A DNA stretch of 64,000 nt, taken from positions 248,001 through 312,000 of the forward strand of contig JAHHIA010000005.1 in assembly GCA_019359045.1 (NCBI GenBank). Direction: 5' to 3'. The notes beneath the pieces are model-generated. The model searched no databases and was not told where the DNA came from. It saw only the letters and a list, made by a program, of their open reading frames with translations. Positions 34,525-43,312 of this stretch are shown in pieces (position 1 is the stretch's first letter; every line of letters begins with the position of its first letter). Origin of the DNA: Scytolyngbya sp. HA4215-MV1 (GTDB taxonomy: Bacteria > Cyanobacteriota > Cyanobacteriia > Leptolyngbyales > Leptolyngbyaceae). Made by a program: the position numbers and the translations under genes.

Positions 34525-36888
34525 ATGAGTGGGTTTGAAACCACAGATGCCCGATCGGAAAGGTTCATCAATCTGAAAGAGGATGAATCTGTCCAATTTT
34601 CGGATGCGATTCAACCTCACGGCATTCTCATGGTGCTCCTTGAACCAGAATTGAGCATTGTAAGCGTGAGTACGAATACGCAGACTTATCTTGGCTTTTT
34701 GCCACAAAATTTGTTGGGGCAGCGTCTGGAAGTGTTGCTAGTTTCCCAGCAGATAGACCGCATTCGACAACAATTGCAAGCGTTTGAGTCAGCGAGTGTT
34801 TTCAAGCTGCTGTTTCATGAGTCGATCGCTCACTCTGCTTTTGATGCCAGGGTTTATCGCAGTGATCGGGGCATTGTTCTGGAACTAGAACCCTTTAGCC
34901 CTGTAGAAGCGACAGCGGCTTTCAATCTCTATAGCTGGGTCAAGGGAACCATTGCTCAGTTGCGCCAGCAGAAAGGGTTGAGTTTATTTACCCAACGGGT
35001 TGCTCAATCTATTCGTCAGATTACTGGGTTCGATCGCGTCATGCTCTACCAGTTTGACCCACAAGGTTCGGGAGCGGTGATTGCAGAAGCCAAGCAAGAT
35101 GACCTCGTTTCTTATTTGGGATTGCACTATCCTGCAACCGATATCCCTCAGCCAGTCAGGACCCTCTATGCCAACGGGCTATTACGATATATTCCAGACT
35201 TGCAGGCAATGCCAGTCGAGCTACTTGCCCCTGAGCCGAATCCGGGACTGCCCCCCCTTGACTTGAGCCGATCTCGATTACGAGCGGTTGATCCTTGTTG
35301 TATTGAGTATCACCGTAATATGGGTGTGGCAGCCATACTGGTGATGGCGCTGGTGAAAGATCAGCAACTTTGGGGATTGATTTCTTGCCATCACCAGACT
35401 CCAAAACCAGTCTCCTTTGAGATGAGGGAAGCACTGGAGTTGGTAGCACAGTTTATCTCATCAGAACTTGCTAATCAGCACAACCATGAAGAACTGGATT
35501 ATGTCGTGAGGCTGAGATCGCTTCACTCAGATTTTGTCGCATCCATTGCTCAAGCCACCGATCTCAAAGCGGCTCTGGGTAGCCCTGCATCCCGTTTGTT
35601 AGATCTGGTCAGCGCTCAAGGAGCCGCGATTTGCCTGGGGGAAGAAATCATGCTGGTTGGAAAAACCCCAGCGCTGGAAGAAGTGCGTGCTTTGCTGTCC
35701 TGGACGGCGACACAAATTAAAGAGACGCTTTGGCATACCCATACACTTACTCAGTTTTATTCAGCAGCTGCAGCTTATCCAGCCATTGCCAGCGGTTTGT
35801 TAGTGCTGCAAATTTCTAAAGTCCAGCGCTACGCTATTCTCTGGTTTCGTCCTGAAGTTTTGCAAACCGTCGATTGGGCAGGTGCGCCTGTGGCCACCGA
35901 TCAAGAAGGTCAGGCGGTTTTATCGCCGCGCAAGTCCTTTGAACGTTGGCAAGAAATCGTGCAATTTACGGCTTTGCCCTGGAGAGCGTGTGAATTAGAG
36001 AATGCTTTAGATTTGCATCACGCGATCGTGGGGATTGTGTTGCACAAAGCCGATGAATTGGCTCGCATCAATCGAGACCTGGAGCGTAGCAACCAGGAAC
36101 TCGATTCCTTTACCTATGTTGCTTCCCACGATCTCAAAGAACCTTTGCGCGGCATTCATAACTACTCCAAGCTTTTGCTCAAAAGTTATGCAAACGTATT
36201 GGATGAGATGGGAACAGCTCGTTTGCACACGCTGGTTCGTCTCACTCGACGGATGGAATCGTTAATTGATGTTTTGCTCAAGTTTTCACGCTTGGGGCAA
36301 ACCGAGTTATGTCTCCAGCCCACGGATCTGGACCCAGTCGTCCACCAAACACTGGAAGATTTACACGTTAGTTATCAAGACACCCAGTTGCAGATTCGAT
36401 TACCACGATCGCTGCCGACTGTTTATTGCGATCCAGTGCTTATAAATGAGGTCTTCACCAACCTTCTGAGTAATGCCCTCAAATATAATGACAAGCCAGA
36501 ACGATGGATCGAAATTGGTTTTACTAATGCCAGTGATCAGCTTCAGGATCGGGAAGAAAGCTGTCCTATTGCAGCATCTCCTCACAGCCAAGATGCCAAT
36601 CTCTACCCAACGATCGTGTTGTACGTGCGTGATAACGGCATCGGGATTCGAGAACGCCATCGAGAAACAGTGTTTCGGTTATTTAAACGGCTGCATGAAC
36701 AAAATCTGTATGGAGGGGGAACTGGTGCAGGGTTGACGATCGCCAAAAAAATCGTTGAACGTCATGGCGGAAAAATCTGGGTGGAATCCACCTATGGCGA
36801 AGGTTCAACCTTTTGTTTCACGCTCCAGACATGGGTAGGTACTCAGGACACCTCTAGCCCCCCTCACCCAAAGGATGCTTCGCGATAG
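34525..36888 (+). CDS. Cph1-type phytochrome histidine kinase
   Basis: A 787-aa red/far-red photoreceptor kinase: PAS (about 20-120; SDAIQPHGILMVL), GAF (140-310; YPATDIPQPVR with the DIP motif), PHY (330-510), HisKA with His535 (ASHDLKEPLRG) and HATPase (NLLSNALKYNDK; GGTGAGLTIAKK). The bilin cysteine aligns at Cys258 (RAVDPCCIEY), equivalent to Cph1 Cys259. The next residue, a near-invariant His in phytochromes, is Cys259 here. There is no N-terminal biliverdin cysteine, so phycocyanobilin is the expected chromophore, and pcyA is in the window. An Rcp1-like receiver lies downstream beyond FRP-OCP. Confidence 0.92.
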   Translation: MSGFETTDARSERFINLKEDESVQFSDAIQPHGILMVLLEPELSIVSVSTNTQTYLGFLPQNLLGQRLEVLLVSQQIDRIRQQLQAFESASVFKLLFHESIAHSAFDARVYRSDRGIVLELEPFSPVEATAAFNLYSWVKGTIAQLRQQKGLSLFTQRVAQSIRQITGFDRVMLYQFDPQGSGAVIAEAKQDDLVSYLGLHYPATDIPQPVRTLYANGLLRYIPDLQAMPVELLAPEPNPGLPPLDLSRSRLRAVDPCCIEYHRNMGVAAILVMALVKDQQLWGLISCHHQTPKPVSFEMREALELVAQFISSELANQHNHEELDYVVRLRSLHSDFVASIAQATDLKAALGSPASRLLDLVSAQGAAICLGEEIMLVGKTPALEEVRALLSWTATQIKETLWHTHTLTQFYSAAAAYPAIASGLLVLQISKVQRYAILWFRPEVLQTVDWAGAPVATDQEGQAVLSPRKSFERWQEIVQFTALPWRACELENALDLHHAIVGIVLHKADELARINRDLERSNQELDSFTYVASHDLKEPLRGIHNYSKLLLKSYANVLDEMGTARLHTLVRLTRRMESLIDVLLKFSRLGQTELCLQPTDLDPVVHQTLEDLHVSYQDTQLQIRLPRSLPTVYCDPVLINEVFTNLLSNALKYNDKPERWIEIGFTNASDQLQDREESCPIAASPHSQDANLYPTIVLYVRDNGIGIRERHRETVFRLFKRLHEQNLYGGGTGAGLTIAKKIVERHGGKIWVESTYGEGSTFCFTLQTWVGTQDTSSPPHPKDASR

Positions 36889-36921
36889 CGGTAGTCAATG
36901 GCTATAAATAGACGACTCAAT

Positions 36922-36945
36922 AAAAAAAGCCAGAAAAATCTGGCT
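36922..36945 (-). terminator. Intrinsic terminator of the FRP gene
   Basis: Read on the minus strand, AGCCAGA and TCTGGCT pair over 7 bp with a 4-nt T loop (36928-36945) and are followed by six or more T (36922-36927). It lies 47 bp after the FRP stop and between converging transcription units. Confidence 0.85.
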
Positions 36946-36991
36946 AGAAAATTAAAGAAGGAGGTTGCTGAAAGAATTCCTGACTAAGCCT

Positions 36992-37318
36992 CTACATACG
37001 GGTCAGGGCTTTAATCTTCGACAATTTATCTGTATTTAGCTGTTCCAACTCATTGAGGTGCAGCCAGCCATCTCGAACGAGTCGAGCAAAAACAAACAAC
37101 AAAACCGAGTATTGATAGTCGTACTTGCCATCGATTTCATGTCGCTTTGCACTCAAAAAATCGTGCAACTGCCAGAGATCTTCAATCCTTTCTAATGTGC
37201 TCGATCGAGTGCGAACATCCTTCACTAGCGCAGTGATTTCACGCTCATAAGCTCTGTCGAATATCTCCCGAGCCAATTGTTGCTCTGCTAAAGACCATTC
37301 ATGCTGACTCTCTTCCAT
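36992..37318 (-). CDS. frp: Fluorescence recovery protein
   Basis: A 108-aa soluble protein that detaches activated OCP from the phycobilisome and speeds its return to the orange form. The family core DLWQLHDFLSAKRHEIDGK is intact, as is the C-terminal DKLSKIKALTRM, and the length matches known FRPs. It lies directly downstream of ocp on the same strand (105 bp gap), the typical OCP1-FRP arrangement, and ends at an intrinsic terminator. Its start at 37318 gives the normal short N-terminus. Confidence 0.95.
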   Translation of the reverse strand: MEESQHEWSLAEQQLAREIFDRAYEREITALVKDVRTRSSTLERIEDLWQLHDFLSAKRHEIDGKYDYQYSVLLFVFARLVRDGWLHLNELEQLNTDKLSKIKALTRM

Positions 37319-37423
37319 CGTCCAAATTTAAATCGCTATATTTGTTATGTTTGCGACAGCGAAGCGCCCCCATTAAGAGAGCGCTTTCACCCAACGGTCA
37401 AGGTTTATTGGTGTTGTATGTTT

Positions 37424-38371
37424 CTAGCGGGCTAGGTTCAACAATTCTTTCGGAGAAGCGAGTAAGTCGATTGCAACAAAGAAAATCTTGCCTTGAGGAT
37501 CGAGCAAAAATCGCCATGCCATGTTCATCCCAACATTGGCACCAAACCAGGGAGTTTGCACTTTTCCGGTCACTTTGATCTGAGTGTAGCCATCTTGTGC
37601 GGGTTCAGTTACACCGCGCTCAGGCATCAGCTTCAAGTTTTGGCAATCTTCCTGGAAAAAGCGTAGAACCGCACTTCGTCCAACGATCGGCTTCTGGAAA
37701 GGAGGTTGCAGCGCTCCATCTTCGGTAAACAATTGGATGAGCGTATCAAAATCATTGGCGTTCAGGTTATCCATGTAGCTTAAGACGGTTGCATTGGTAA
37801 CGCCTTCAATGCTTACCTGAGACCGCTGAGCAACTTCTTTGGGTGGAACAACAGGCTCTGCCACTCGGTTGGAGCTTGATTCGTAACCCATATCGACCAC
37901 TGCATTCCGCAAAACTGTGATTTGCTGACCTGGATCGAGATCTCGGATCGCTTGTAGCACCGCTGAAGCATTTGCCGATAATTTATACCCTTCTGGAATC
38001 GGGGCAACGATGCCTTTATCCATCCATTGCCCTAATTGGTACCAGAAACCCAACTTAATGTTGGCACTCCAGCTGGCATAGGTTCGGCAAATGGGAGTGT
38101 CGGTCCGATTTGCCAAGTCACACATAACTTGGGATTGCTGCAGAGAGGGCATTTGACGGATTTCATCCAGGGTTCGCTCTGCCAGAACCATATTAGCTGC
38201 ACCAGGAGCCGCGATCGTAATCGTGGTTCCCATTTCGAGATAAGCAAACCAAATGAGTGCCAGTTGATCTTCAGCTTTCAATTGGCTAAACCGGGCAATA
38301 GTTGCTGGAACTGCATCCGCAGAGAGCGTATCAGGAAAGATGCCTCGAGCCGAATCAATTGTAAATGGCAT
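37424..38371 (-). CDS. ocp: Orange carotenoid protein
   Basis: A 315-aa photoactive carotenoid protein that quenches phycobilisome excitation under strong blue-green light. The N-terminal all-helical carotenoid domain (about 15-165; QLALIWFAYLEMG; NIKLGFWYQLGQWM) is joined by a short linker to the NTF2-like C-terminal domain (about 190-315; MDNLNANDFDTLIQLFTEDG; VGMNMAWRFLLDP). The linker is a few residues shorter than in Synechocystis. With FRP immediately downstream it belongs to the FRP-regulated OCP1 clade. The ATG at 38371 (MPFTIDSARGIFP) matches the family start; four upstream codons are rejected. Confidence 0.96.
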   Translation of the reverse strand: MPFTIDSARGIFPDTLSADAVPATIARFSQLKAEDQLALIWFAYLEMGTTITIAAPGAANMVLAERTLDEIRQMPSLQQSQVMCDLANRTDTPICRTYASWSANIKLGFWYQLGQWMDKGIVAPIPEGYKLSANASAVLQAIRDLDPGQQITVLRNAVVDMGYESSSNRVAEPVVPPKEVAQRSQVSIEGVTNATVLSYMDNLNANDFDTLIQLFTEDGALQPPFQKPIVGRSAVLRFFQEDCQNLKLMPERGVTEPAQDGYTQIKVTGKVQTPWFGANVGMNMAWRFLLDPQGKIFFVAIDLLASPKELLNLAR

Positions 38372-38717
38372 AGTCAGATTCACCTGGTCAGATTTGTGGT
38401 TAAACGCGAGAGTCAGCGTGCATGGAAAATCACTCAGTGAAAATTAAGGCCGAGCTCGGCCTCAGTGATGCCATAGAAGTGCAATTATCTTGCCTGCATG
38501 AGCGATCAGCTTAAGATTCACTTAACAAAACAGCCATGCAACGTTTTTTGTGTCCTGAATATTAAGTTAGCACAAATTCTTGTAATAAAACGCAATAAAA
38601 ATTTACAATTAGTATTTGGTTTTATATATCGTATTTTACTTATTTAGTCAATAAGTTGTAACTATTTAGAATTTATCGTAATATTGTGACACGGAATTTA
38701 ATTTTAATAAAAATCAA
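38372..38717. promoter_or_regulatory. Divergent ocp / rcp regulatory region with perfect palindrome
   Basis: An AT-rich 346-bp region between ocp (minus) and the receiver gene (plus). It contains the perfect 16-bp palindrome AGGCCGAGCTCGGCCT at 38447-38462, about 76 bp upstream of the ocp ATG, flanked by the inverted words ATCACT and AGTGAT. This is a plausible operator or ocp leader hairpin. No specific factor is known for it. Confidence 0.5.
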
Positions 38718-39215
38718 ATGATCACAGCTTCTATGCATCCCCTGCTAATCGCTGAGGATAGCGATGAGGATTTTGAGGTGTTGCAGTTGCTCATGCAGCA
38801 AATGGAGGTAAAAAATCCGATTTATCGCTGTACCAATGGTGATAAGGTCTTGGATTTGCTTTATCGAGACGAAAGCAAAGAGGATTCAGAGGCTCCAGCG
38901 ATCGTGGCGGCTGCTCCCTCTGTCATTCTTCTAGATTTGAATTTACCTGGAACTGATGGGCGTGACGTGCTGGAATTACTTAAGCAAGATCAAAAATTTA
39001 AGAAAATTCCGGTTGTCGTATTTACCACCTCTTCAAATCCAAAAGATATTGAGTTCTGCTATCAAAATGGTGCGAATGGCTACTTAATCAAGCCAGTCGA
39101 TTTGGAAGAACTCGAGAAAACCGTCCAAGCTTTTGTGTCCTATTGGTTGGTCACAAATACGCCTCCAGCCCAGCCCTGTGAATCACAAGGAACACCTTCA
39201 TATCACATTGGGTGA
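38718..39215 (+). CDS. Rcp1-like single-domain response regulator
   Basis: A 165-aa receiver of the phytochrome-partner (Rcp) type: LLIAEDSDEDFEVLQLLM at the N-terminus, phospho-acceptor in VILLDLNLPGTDGRD, VVFTTSSNPKDIEFCYQNG and GYLIKPVDLEEL. Insertions around the beta3 region fit Rcp1 proteins, which accept phosphate from Cph1-type kinases. It lies on the same strand as the phytochrome gene, separated from it by the minus-strand frp-ocp pair. This split is unusual, because cph1 and rcp1 are normally adjacent. Output is by protein contact; no DNA-binding domain. Confidence 0.88.
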   Translation: MITASMHPLLIAEDSDEDFEVLQLLMQQMEVKNPIYRCTNGDKVLDLLYRDESKEDSEAPAIVAAAPSVILLDLNLPGTDGRDVLELLKQDQKFKKIPVVVFTTSSNPKDIEFCYQNGANGYLIKPVDLEELEKTVQAFVSYWLVTNTPPAQPCESQGTPSYHIG

Positions 39216-39295
39216 TTTTTCGTGATAGAAGACACGCTATTTTTATATTTTTTGATTTAGATTAAGGGAAGAAGTTTACGGCTAGGTACGGTGGG

Positions 39296-39739
39296 ATGGG
39301 ACTGAAGAGCCAGGTAGAAATTTACTCCTTGGAGTCTATCAAGGGCGGAATGGCTGAGTTCTATACCCCTCAGTCAAGTAATGAGACGATGCTAGTGCAG
39401 GTTCCAAGCGGGACAGTGGATGATTTGTTTGTGCATCATTTTCAAACCGATCAATTATTTGTCGTGCGTGGTAGCTTTGTATTGGTTGTGTTGCAAAACC
39501 GCCGATATCAATATATTCCTTTGAGTGAAAACTATCCGGCAGTGGTTAGAATTCCTCCAGGGGTGCCTCATGGAGCCATTAATCTCTGCCACGAACCTTG
39601 TGTAATGGTGAATGCGGTGCTGCGACATGGGCCCGTTTGCGATCGCGACTACCGCCCCCTCAAGCGCCCCTTTGATTACGACATGGCAATGGCTAGAAGC
39701 CTCATGAATTCGTCGTTTCATTCCGTTGCTGCCACTTGA
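39296..39739 (+). CDS. Cupin-domain protein
   Basis: A 147-aa beta-barrel protein. The cupin core shows VDDLFVHHFQTDQLFVVRG and IPPGVPHGAINL, providing candidate metal ligands (His-His, and PHG). The family contains many small cyanobacterial cupins of unknown reaction, as well as sugar epimerases of the RmlC type. It is 80 bp downstream of the Rcp1-like receiver and probably co-transcribed, so a light-linked role is possible. No signal peptide. The RVPxG-like element is degenerate. Confidence 0.75.
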   Translation: MGLKSQVEIYSLESIKGGMAEFYTPQSSNETMLVQVPSGTVDDLFVHHFQTDQLFVVRGSFVLVVLQNRRYQYIPLSENYPAVVRIPPGVPHGAINLCHEPCVMVNAVLRHGPVCDRDYRPLKRPFDYDMAMARSLMNSSFHSVAAT

Positions 39740-40165
39740 ACTTGGCAAGCCCTAGCAAGGCTGTCTTAGCGGATATTTGAAAATCCTGCTGCGATGATGA
39801 GCGCTCAAAGATTTCCCTAGCCTCCTTAAAAAGCTACGGTGCATACACAAGTGATCCGTGATGTCATTAAGTTCGATTGATCCCCTAAATCCTCTTTAAA
39901 AAGGGAGATTTAGGGGGTCTTGCAGAGGTTTTGCCGTGAATAGATTTGTGTGTACACCATAGCCTTCGCAAGGGGACAACAGCCTCAAAGTTTCCTTTCT
40001 TTTTGCTCATCCTTGCCTATCGTTGTTCCGTGAGGATGCGTTCGCAATATATTGAATCCCCTAGTGGGATACCCAATTTCAATCGTTTTATGAATTCGAG
40101 TTTTTGTTTTTCTACAATAAACTTGACCTATTCTAGGGGTTAAGATCACTGGTTCTCCACATCTC
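39740..40165. repeat. Degenerate inverted-repeat element in spacer
   Basis: About 425 bp with no gene. From 39768 (AGCGGATATTTGAAAAT) to roughly 39996 it resembles the element at 49365-49659: CCTCCTTAAAAAG, GTGCATACACAAGT and TGTGTGTACACC words match. A hairpin is formed by CCCCTAAAT (39883-39891) and ATTTAGGGG (39910-39918). Likely an older copy of the same miniature element. Confidence 0.6.
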
Positions 40166-40849
40166 ATGCCGTTACTGATTCTGATTGCTGATGATGATCC
40201 AGGTATTCGGCTTTCTGTTAGCGACTATCTTGAGTTGTCTGGCTATTCCGTCATAGCAGCAGCCAATGGACAAGAAGCGCTAAAACTGGTTGAAGAATAT
40301 CAGCCTCACTTAGTTGTTACCGATATTGCCATGCCCAATATGGATGGTTACGAATTAGTGCAACGAGTGCGTCAGCGCCCTGTGTTTCGGTTGCTGCCGG
40401 TTATTTTTTTGACCGCCCATACTGCCACGAAAGAACGAATCCGGGGATATCAGATGGGCTGTGATGCTTATCTGGCAAAACCTTTTGATTTGGATGAATT
40501 GGGGGCAGTGGTGCGTAATTTGTTAGAGCGATCGCAAATGATTGAGTCGGAATGGCGATCGCGCGTGCAAGCTTCAGAACTTTACAGTGATAAGCAGAGT
40601 GACAAACCAGAAGGGTTTATCAGACACTCTGCCTCCCCACCCCTGGATTTCACCCAAAGTCTCTCCCAGCGAGAACAAGAAGTTTTGGAACTGCTCAGTG
40701 CTGGATTTTCCAATATCCAAATTGGAGACAACTTACATCTCAGCCCCAGGACGGTTGAAAAGTATGTGAGTAGTTTGCTCAGAAAAACCGAGACCAGTAA
40801 CCGAGCAGAACTGGTCAGATTTGCCATGGAGCATAATTTGGTGAGCTAA
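40166..40849 (+). CDS. NarL/LuxR-family response regulator (Rre1/Ycf29-like)
   Basis: A 227-aa regulator: receiver at 1-120 (LILIADDDPG; VVTDIAMPNMDGYELV; AYLAKPFDL) and a LuxR-type helix-turn-helix at about 165-227 (LSQREQEVLELLSAGFSN; LHLSPRTVEKYVSSLLRKT). The very characteristic HTH and MPLLILIADDDPG start match the cyanobacterial Rre1 group, homologous to plastid Ycf29 and linked in Synechocystis to salt, heat and hydrogen-peroxide responses. Assignment to Rre1 rather than another NarL paralogue is from memory of the family. Confidence 0.85.
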   Translation: MPLLILIADDDPGIRLSVSDYLELSGYSVIAAANGQEALKLVEEYQPHLVVTDIAMPNMDGYELVQRVRQRPVFRLLPVIFLTAHTATKERIRGYQMGCDAYLAKPFDLDELGAVVRNLLERSQMIESEWRSRVQASELYSDKQSDKPEGFIRHSASPPLDFTQSLSQREQEVLELLSAGFSNIQIGDNLHLSPRTVEKYVSSLLRKTETSNRAELVRFAMEHNLVS

Positions 40850-40854
40850 ATACT

Positions 40855-40883
40855 CGGGTTGAGTTTTGAGAAAACTCAACCCG
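40855..40883. terminator. Long hairpin between converging genes
   Basis: CGGGTTGAGTTTT (40855-40867) pairs perfectly over 13 bp with AAAACTCAACCCG (40871-40883), loop GAG. It lies between the converging rre1-like and DUF4335 genes, so it may terminate both; no external T-run is present. Confidence 0.75.
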
Positions 40884-40903
40884 GGAAAACTTCTAACTGC
40901 TGA

Positions 40904-42418
40904 TTACTCAAACCCTTGCAAAAAGGTTTGCACTTTGCCATCCGGAGAGAGCACGACTCGGATTTTAGGGCTGCGTCCACCTGCGATCGGAGAAACAAAA
41001 GATTCTCCGATCAGCGGCATTCCCGTGCGATCAATATAGTCGCCCGATGCCAGCCCCAACGGCGAAATTCGTTGAATCGTACCATCTGGAGCCAATATCA
41101 GCGTATATTCCAACGTTTGGGTCAGCCCTTCCGGCGGTTGCCAACGGTCTTTAAAGTATTGACGAACTTCGGCAACTTGGGGAATGGTGTCAAAGGCAGT
41201 CGTGTTTCGTTCGGCAGCGGCACCTACTCCGGCGCTCTCCGCGACAGGCGCAGGCAGAGCGGCACCCGTTGCAATCTCGGACCTCAATCGGACTTTTGCT
41301 GATCCACGAGCAGCGTTGTTTTGTTGATCAGCCAGCGCAATTTGGGTCGGTGTCTTGGCATCTCTGTTGGTGGCTGAATTAGCAGCCCCCCCCCCTGGAG
41401 TAGAGGGTCTACCGGGCACGATCGGGGCAACAGGTGCAGATTGAGGCACTGTAACAGTGGATAAACTGGACGGCACGGGTAAGGTCGAACCGAGAGGCGG
41501 TGGGGGTGGCAGTTTTTGTCCCGAAGCCAACGGTGACGGCACGGGTAAGGTCGTTGTCGAAGGGCTGACAGACGGAACAACCTGTGCCATTTGCTGATCC
41601 GCACTGCTGGCACCCTGGCTACTGGTCGGACTGTTGGCTACTTGCCCTCTCTGGTAAGAACCATCCAAAATTTTGGCAAGCGAAGTCGTTAAACCAATGG
41701 TGAGCAGAGCGATCGCTGCCACTCTAGACCAGGAGGGAGGCGCTTTTAACCAACGAGGCGAATTGAGAGTGGGTAAAGCCAGGACATCGGCAGCATACTC
41801 ATCTAATGCTGAAGCCAGGTCAAACAGTTGTAAAGCACTCAAGCGAATTGCGGGGCCAGATTCGGCAGTTGCCAGAGACCCTAAAAATAAGGAGTGGTTC
41901 AACAATCCTTGCGGTTGCAGATAAATCTGATTGGAGTGAAAACGAGGATCAGCGCTAGGTGACGATTCGCGTTGGGCCTGACGATCGTTCCACTTCGCCT
42001 CAAACGGAACGACCTTGCCCCCTGCCTCACTGGTCGAAACCAGGGCTTCGTTGGATTCCACTCCTCGTAAAGCAAAGGGACTCGCCGTAGGCGACAGTTT
42101 GGGAAAGGGGGTGGCTGTCCAATCCAGACGCTGGTCAGAAGCAAGTAAGCCTGCATTCAGTTGAGCTGAGGACTGATCCAGAAAACTCTGCACGTAGAGT
42201 TCCACTGCTTCTCGGAGCGTTTCTAACTGAATGCGATCGCCCTGCAAGGAAAGCCAGGTTTCTTCTGGCGATCGGGGATCATCAAAACTCAGTTCAAACT
42301 CCAACTCCTTGAGCACAGTCTGACCTGCCCAGCGAGATAAGGGCGAACCTTGAGCCACAATCTCTAGGGTGCAAGTCGGAGGCGTATACCGTCGCAAAAC
42401 TGACTTCGAGGAAAACAT
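40904..42418 (-). CDS. DUF4335-family membrane protein, paralogue A
   Basis: A 504-aa protein of unknown function. The N-terminal DUF4335 domain (about 1-240) opens with VLRRYTPPTCTLEI and is followed by a membrane helix (VAAIALLTIGLTTSLAKIL, about 248), a long Pro/Ser-rich linker (270-400) and a C-terminal beta domain (about 410-504; FKDRWQPPEGLTQTLEY; VVLSPDGKVQTFLQGF). A cytoplasmic head and a tail across the membrane are likely. DUF3038 lies 68 bp upstream. A second DUF3038/DUF4335 pair is at 51671-53676; the C-terminal domain is single here but tandem there. No enzyme motif is present. Confidence 0.85.
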   Translation of the reverse strand: MFSSKSVLRRYTPPTCTLEIVAQGSPLSRWAGQTVLKELEFELSFDDPRSPEETWLSLQGDRIQLETLREAVELYVQSFLDQSSAQLNAGLLASDQRLDWTATPFPKLSPTASPFALRGVESNEALVSTSEAGGKVVPFEAKWNDRQAQRESSPSADPRFHSNQIYLQPQGLLNHSLFLGSLATAESGPAIRLSALQLFDLASALDEYAADVLALPTLNSPRWLKAPPSWSRVAAIALLTIGLTTSLAKILDGSYQRGQVANSPTSSQGASSADQQMAQVVPSVSPSTTTLPVPSPLASGQKLPPPPPLGSTLPVPSSLSTVTVPQSAPVAPIVPGRPSTPGGGAANSATNRDAKTPTQIALADQQNNAARGSAKVRLRSEIATGAALPAPVAESAGVGAAAERNTTAFDTIPQVAEVRQYFKDRWQPPEGLTQTLEYTLILAPDGTIQRISPLGLASGDYIDRTGMPLIGESFVSPIAGGRSPKIRVVLSPDGKVQTFLQGFE

Positions 42419-42486
42419 GAGATAGCGCTTGAATGCCTACTTGAATGCGTACTGGATGAAAAAATTACTATCAACCGCGATCGCGG

Positions 42487-43113
42487 CTAAGCCTCTTTGG
42501 CACGATTGGCAGAAGCAAGCACCTCTGCATCTCTGGCACGATCTAATAATGCCAGCCAGAGACGGCGGGCACCTCCCGGACCACTATAAAACAGGAGATC
42601 AATCAACAATTTGAGTGCCAGATGCGTTAAGCCTTCTGGATTGACCTGATCTCCGTCTTCCATCCGCTCCTGGTAAGTATTACTGAAAGAATCCAGATAA
42701 TCTCCTAATAGGGCGGCATGGTGTGGCTCCCGGTTCTGCTCAGTCAATTGCTCTAGCAAACTGACCGCGCGGCGCACTAATTCTTGATATTGTCTTGCCA
42801 GGAAACAGCTAATCAGCACAAGGGCTCTTGCCTCCTCCACATCTAGTTTCTTGCGTCCACCTTGCCCTTTGCGTAGTGGACTGGATTGACGCAATCGCCA
42901 TAACGCCACCCGATCAGCAACGACTGACTCCAGGTTGAGTTCAACTGCTGCTTGCAGCATTGCCTCAGAGCCAATTCCTGCCAGCGATTCGAGCGCTAGC
43001 AGCACTAGATCGAGCTGGGCTTTGATGTTGTCCAACTGATCGGGGTCAGGCTGGTTGACGAGAGGTAACTCAATCAACTGCGAGGATGTGGCAGGCTTAG
43101 CTGTAGATGGCAT
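42487..43113 (-). CDS. DUF3038-family protein, paralogue A
   Basis: A 208-aa helical cytoplasmic protein of the cyanobacteria-specific DUF3038 family. The core is LDLVLLALESLAGIGSEAML, then DRVALWRLRQSSPLRKGQ and EARALVLISCFLARQYQELV. It is followed on the same strand by DUF4335, the family pair always seen together as far as I recall. The second pair on the plus strand encodes a protein with the same order of motifs (ILLAIEALDLGGSEAIL; RVVLWRLRSTNPLRR). No function is known; the pair may form a complex. Confidence 0.87.
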   Translation of the reverse strand: MPSTAKPATSSQLIELPLVNQPDPDQLDNIKAQLDLVLLALESLAGIGSEAMLQAAVELNLESVVADRVALWRLRQSSPLRKGQGGRKKLDVEEARALVLISCFLARQYQELVRRAVSLLEQLTEQNREPHHAALLGDYLDSFSNTYQERMEDGDQVNPEGLTHLALKLLIDLLFYSGPGGARRLWLALLDRARDAEVLASANRAKEA

Positions 43114-43312
43114 AGCTCCAGAATAGGCAAAAAGTCAGATTGCGACTCAATGGTTACGAGTCTTGAAACAAGACTGAACATCCTGCGGTAAAGTTTCCAT
43201 TCAGGATGTACAGTTACGATATCGAGTTTTTACACTAAATGCATCAACCGCTCAGGTGAAACTTGAGAGGCGATCGCCCTGCATCGGCTCGCCATTCTCC
43301 TTGAACACTGGC

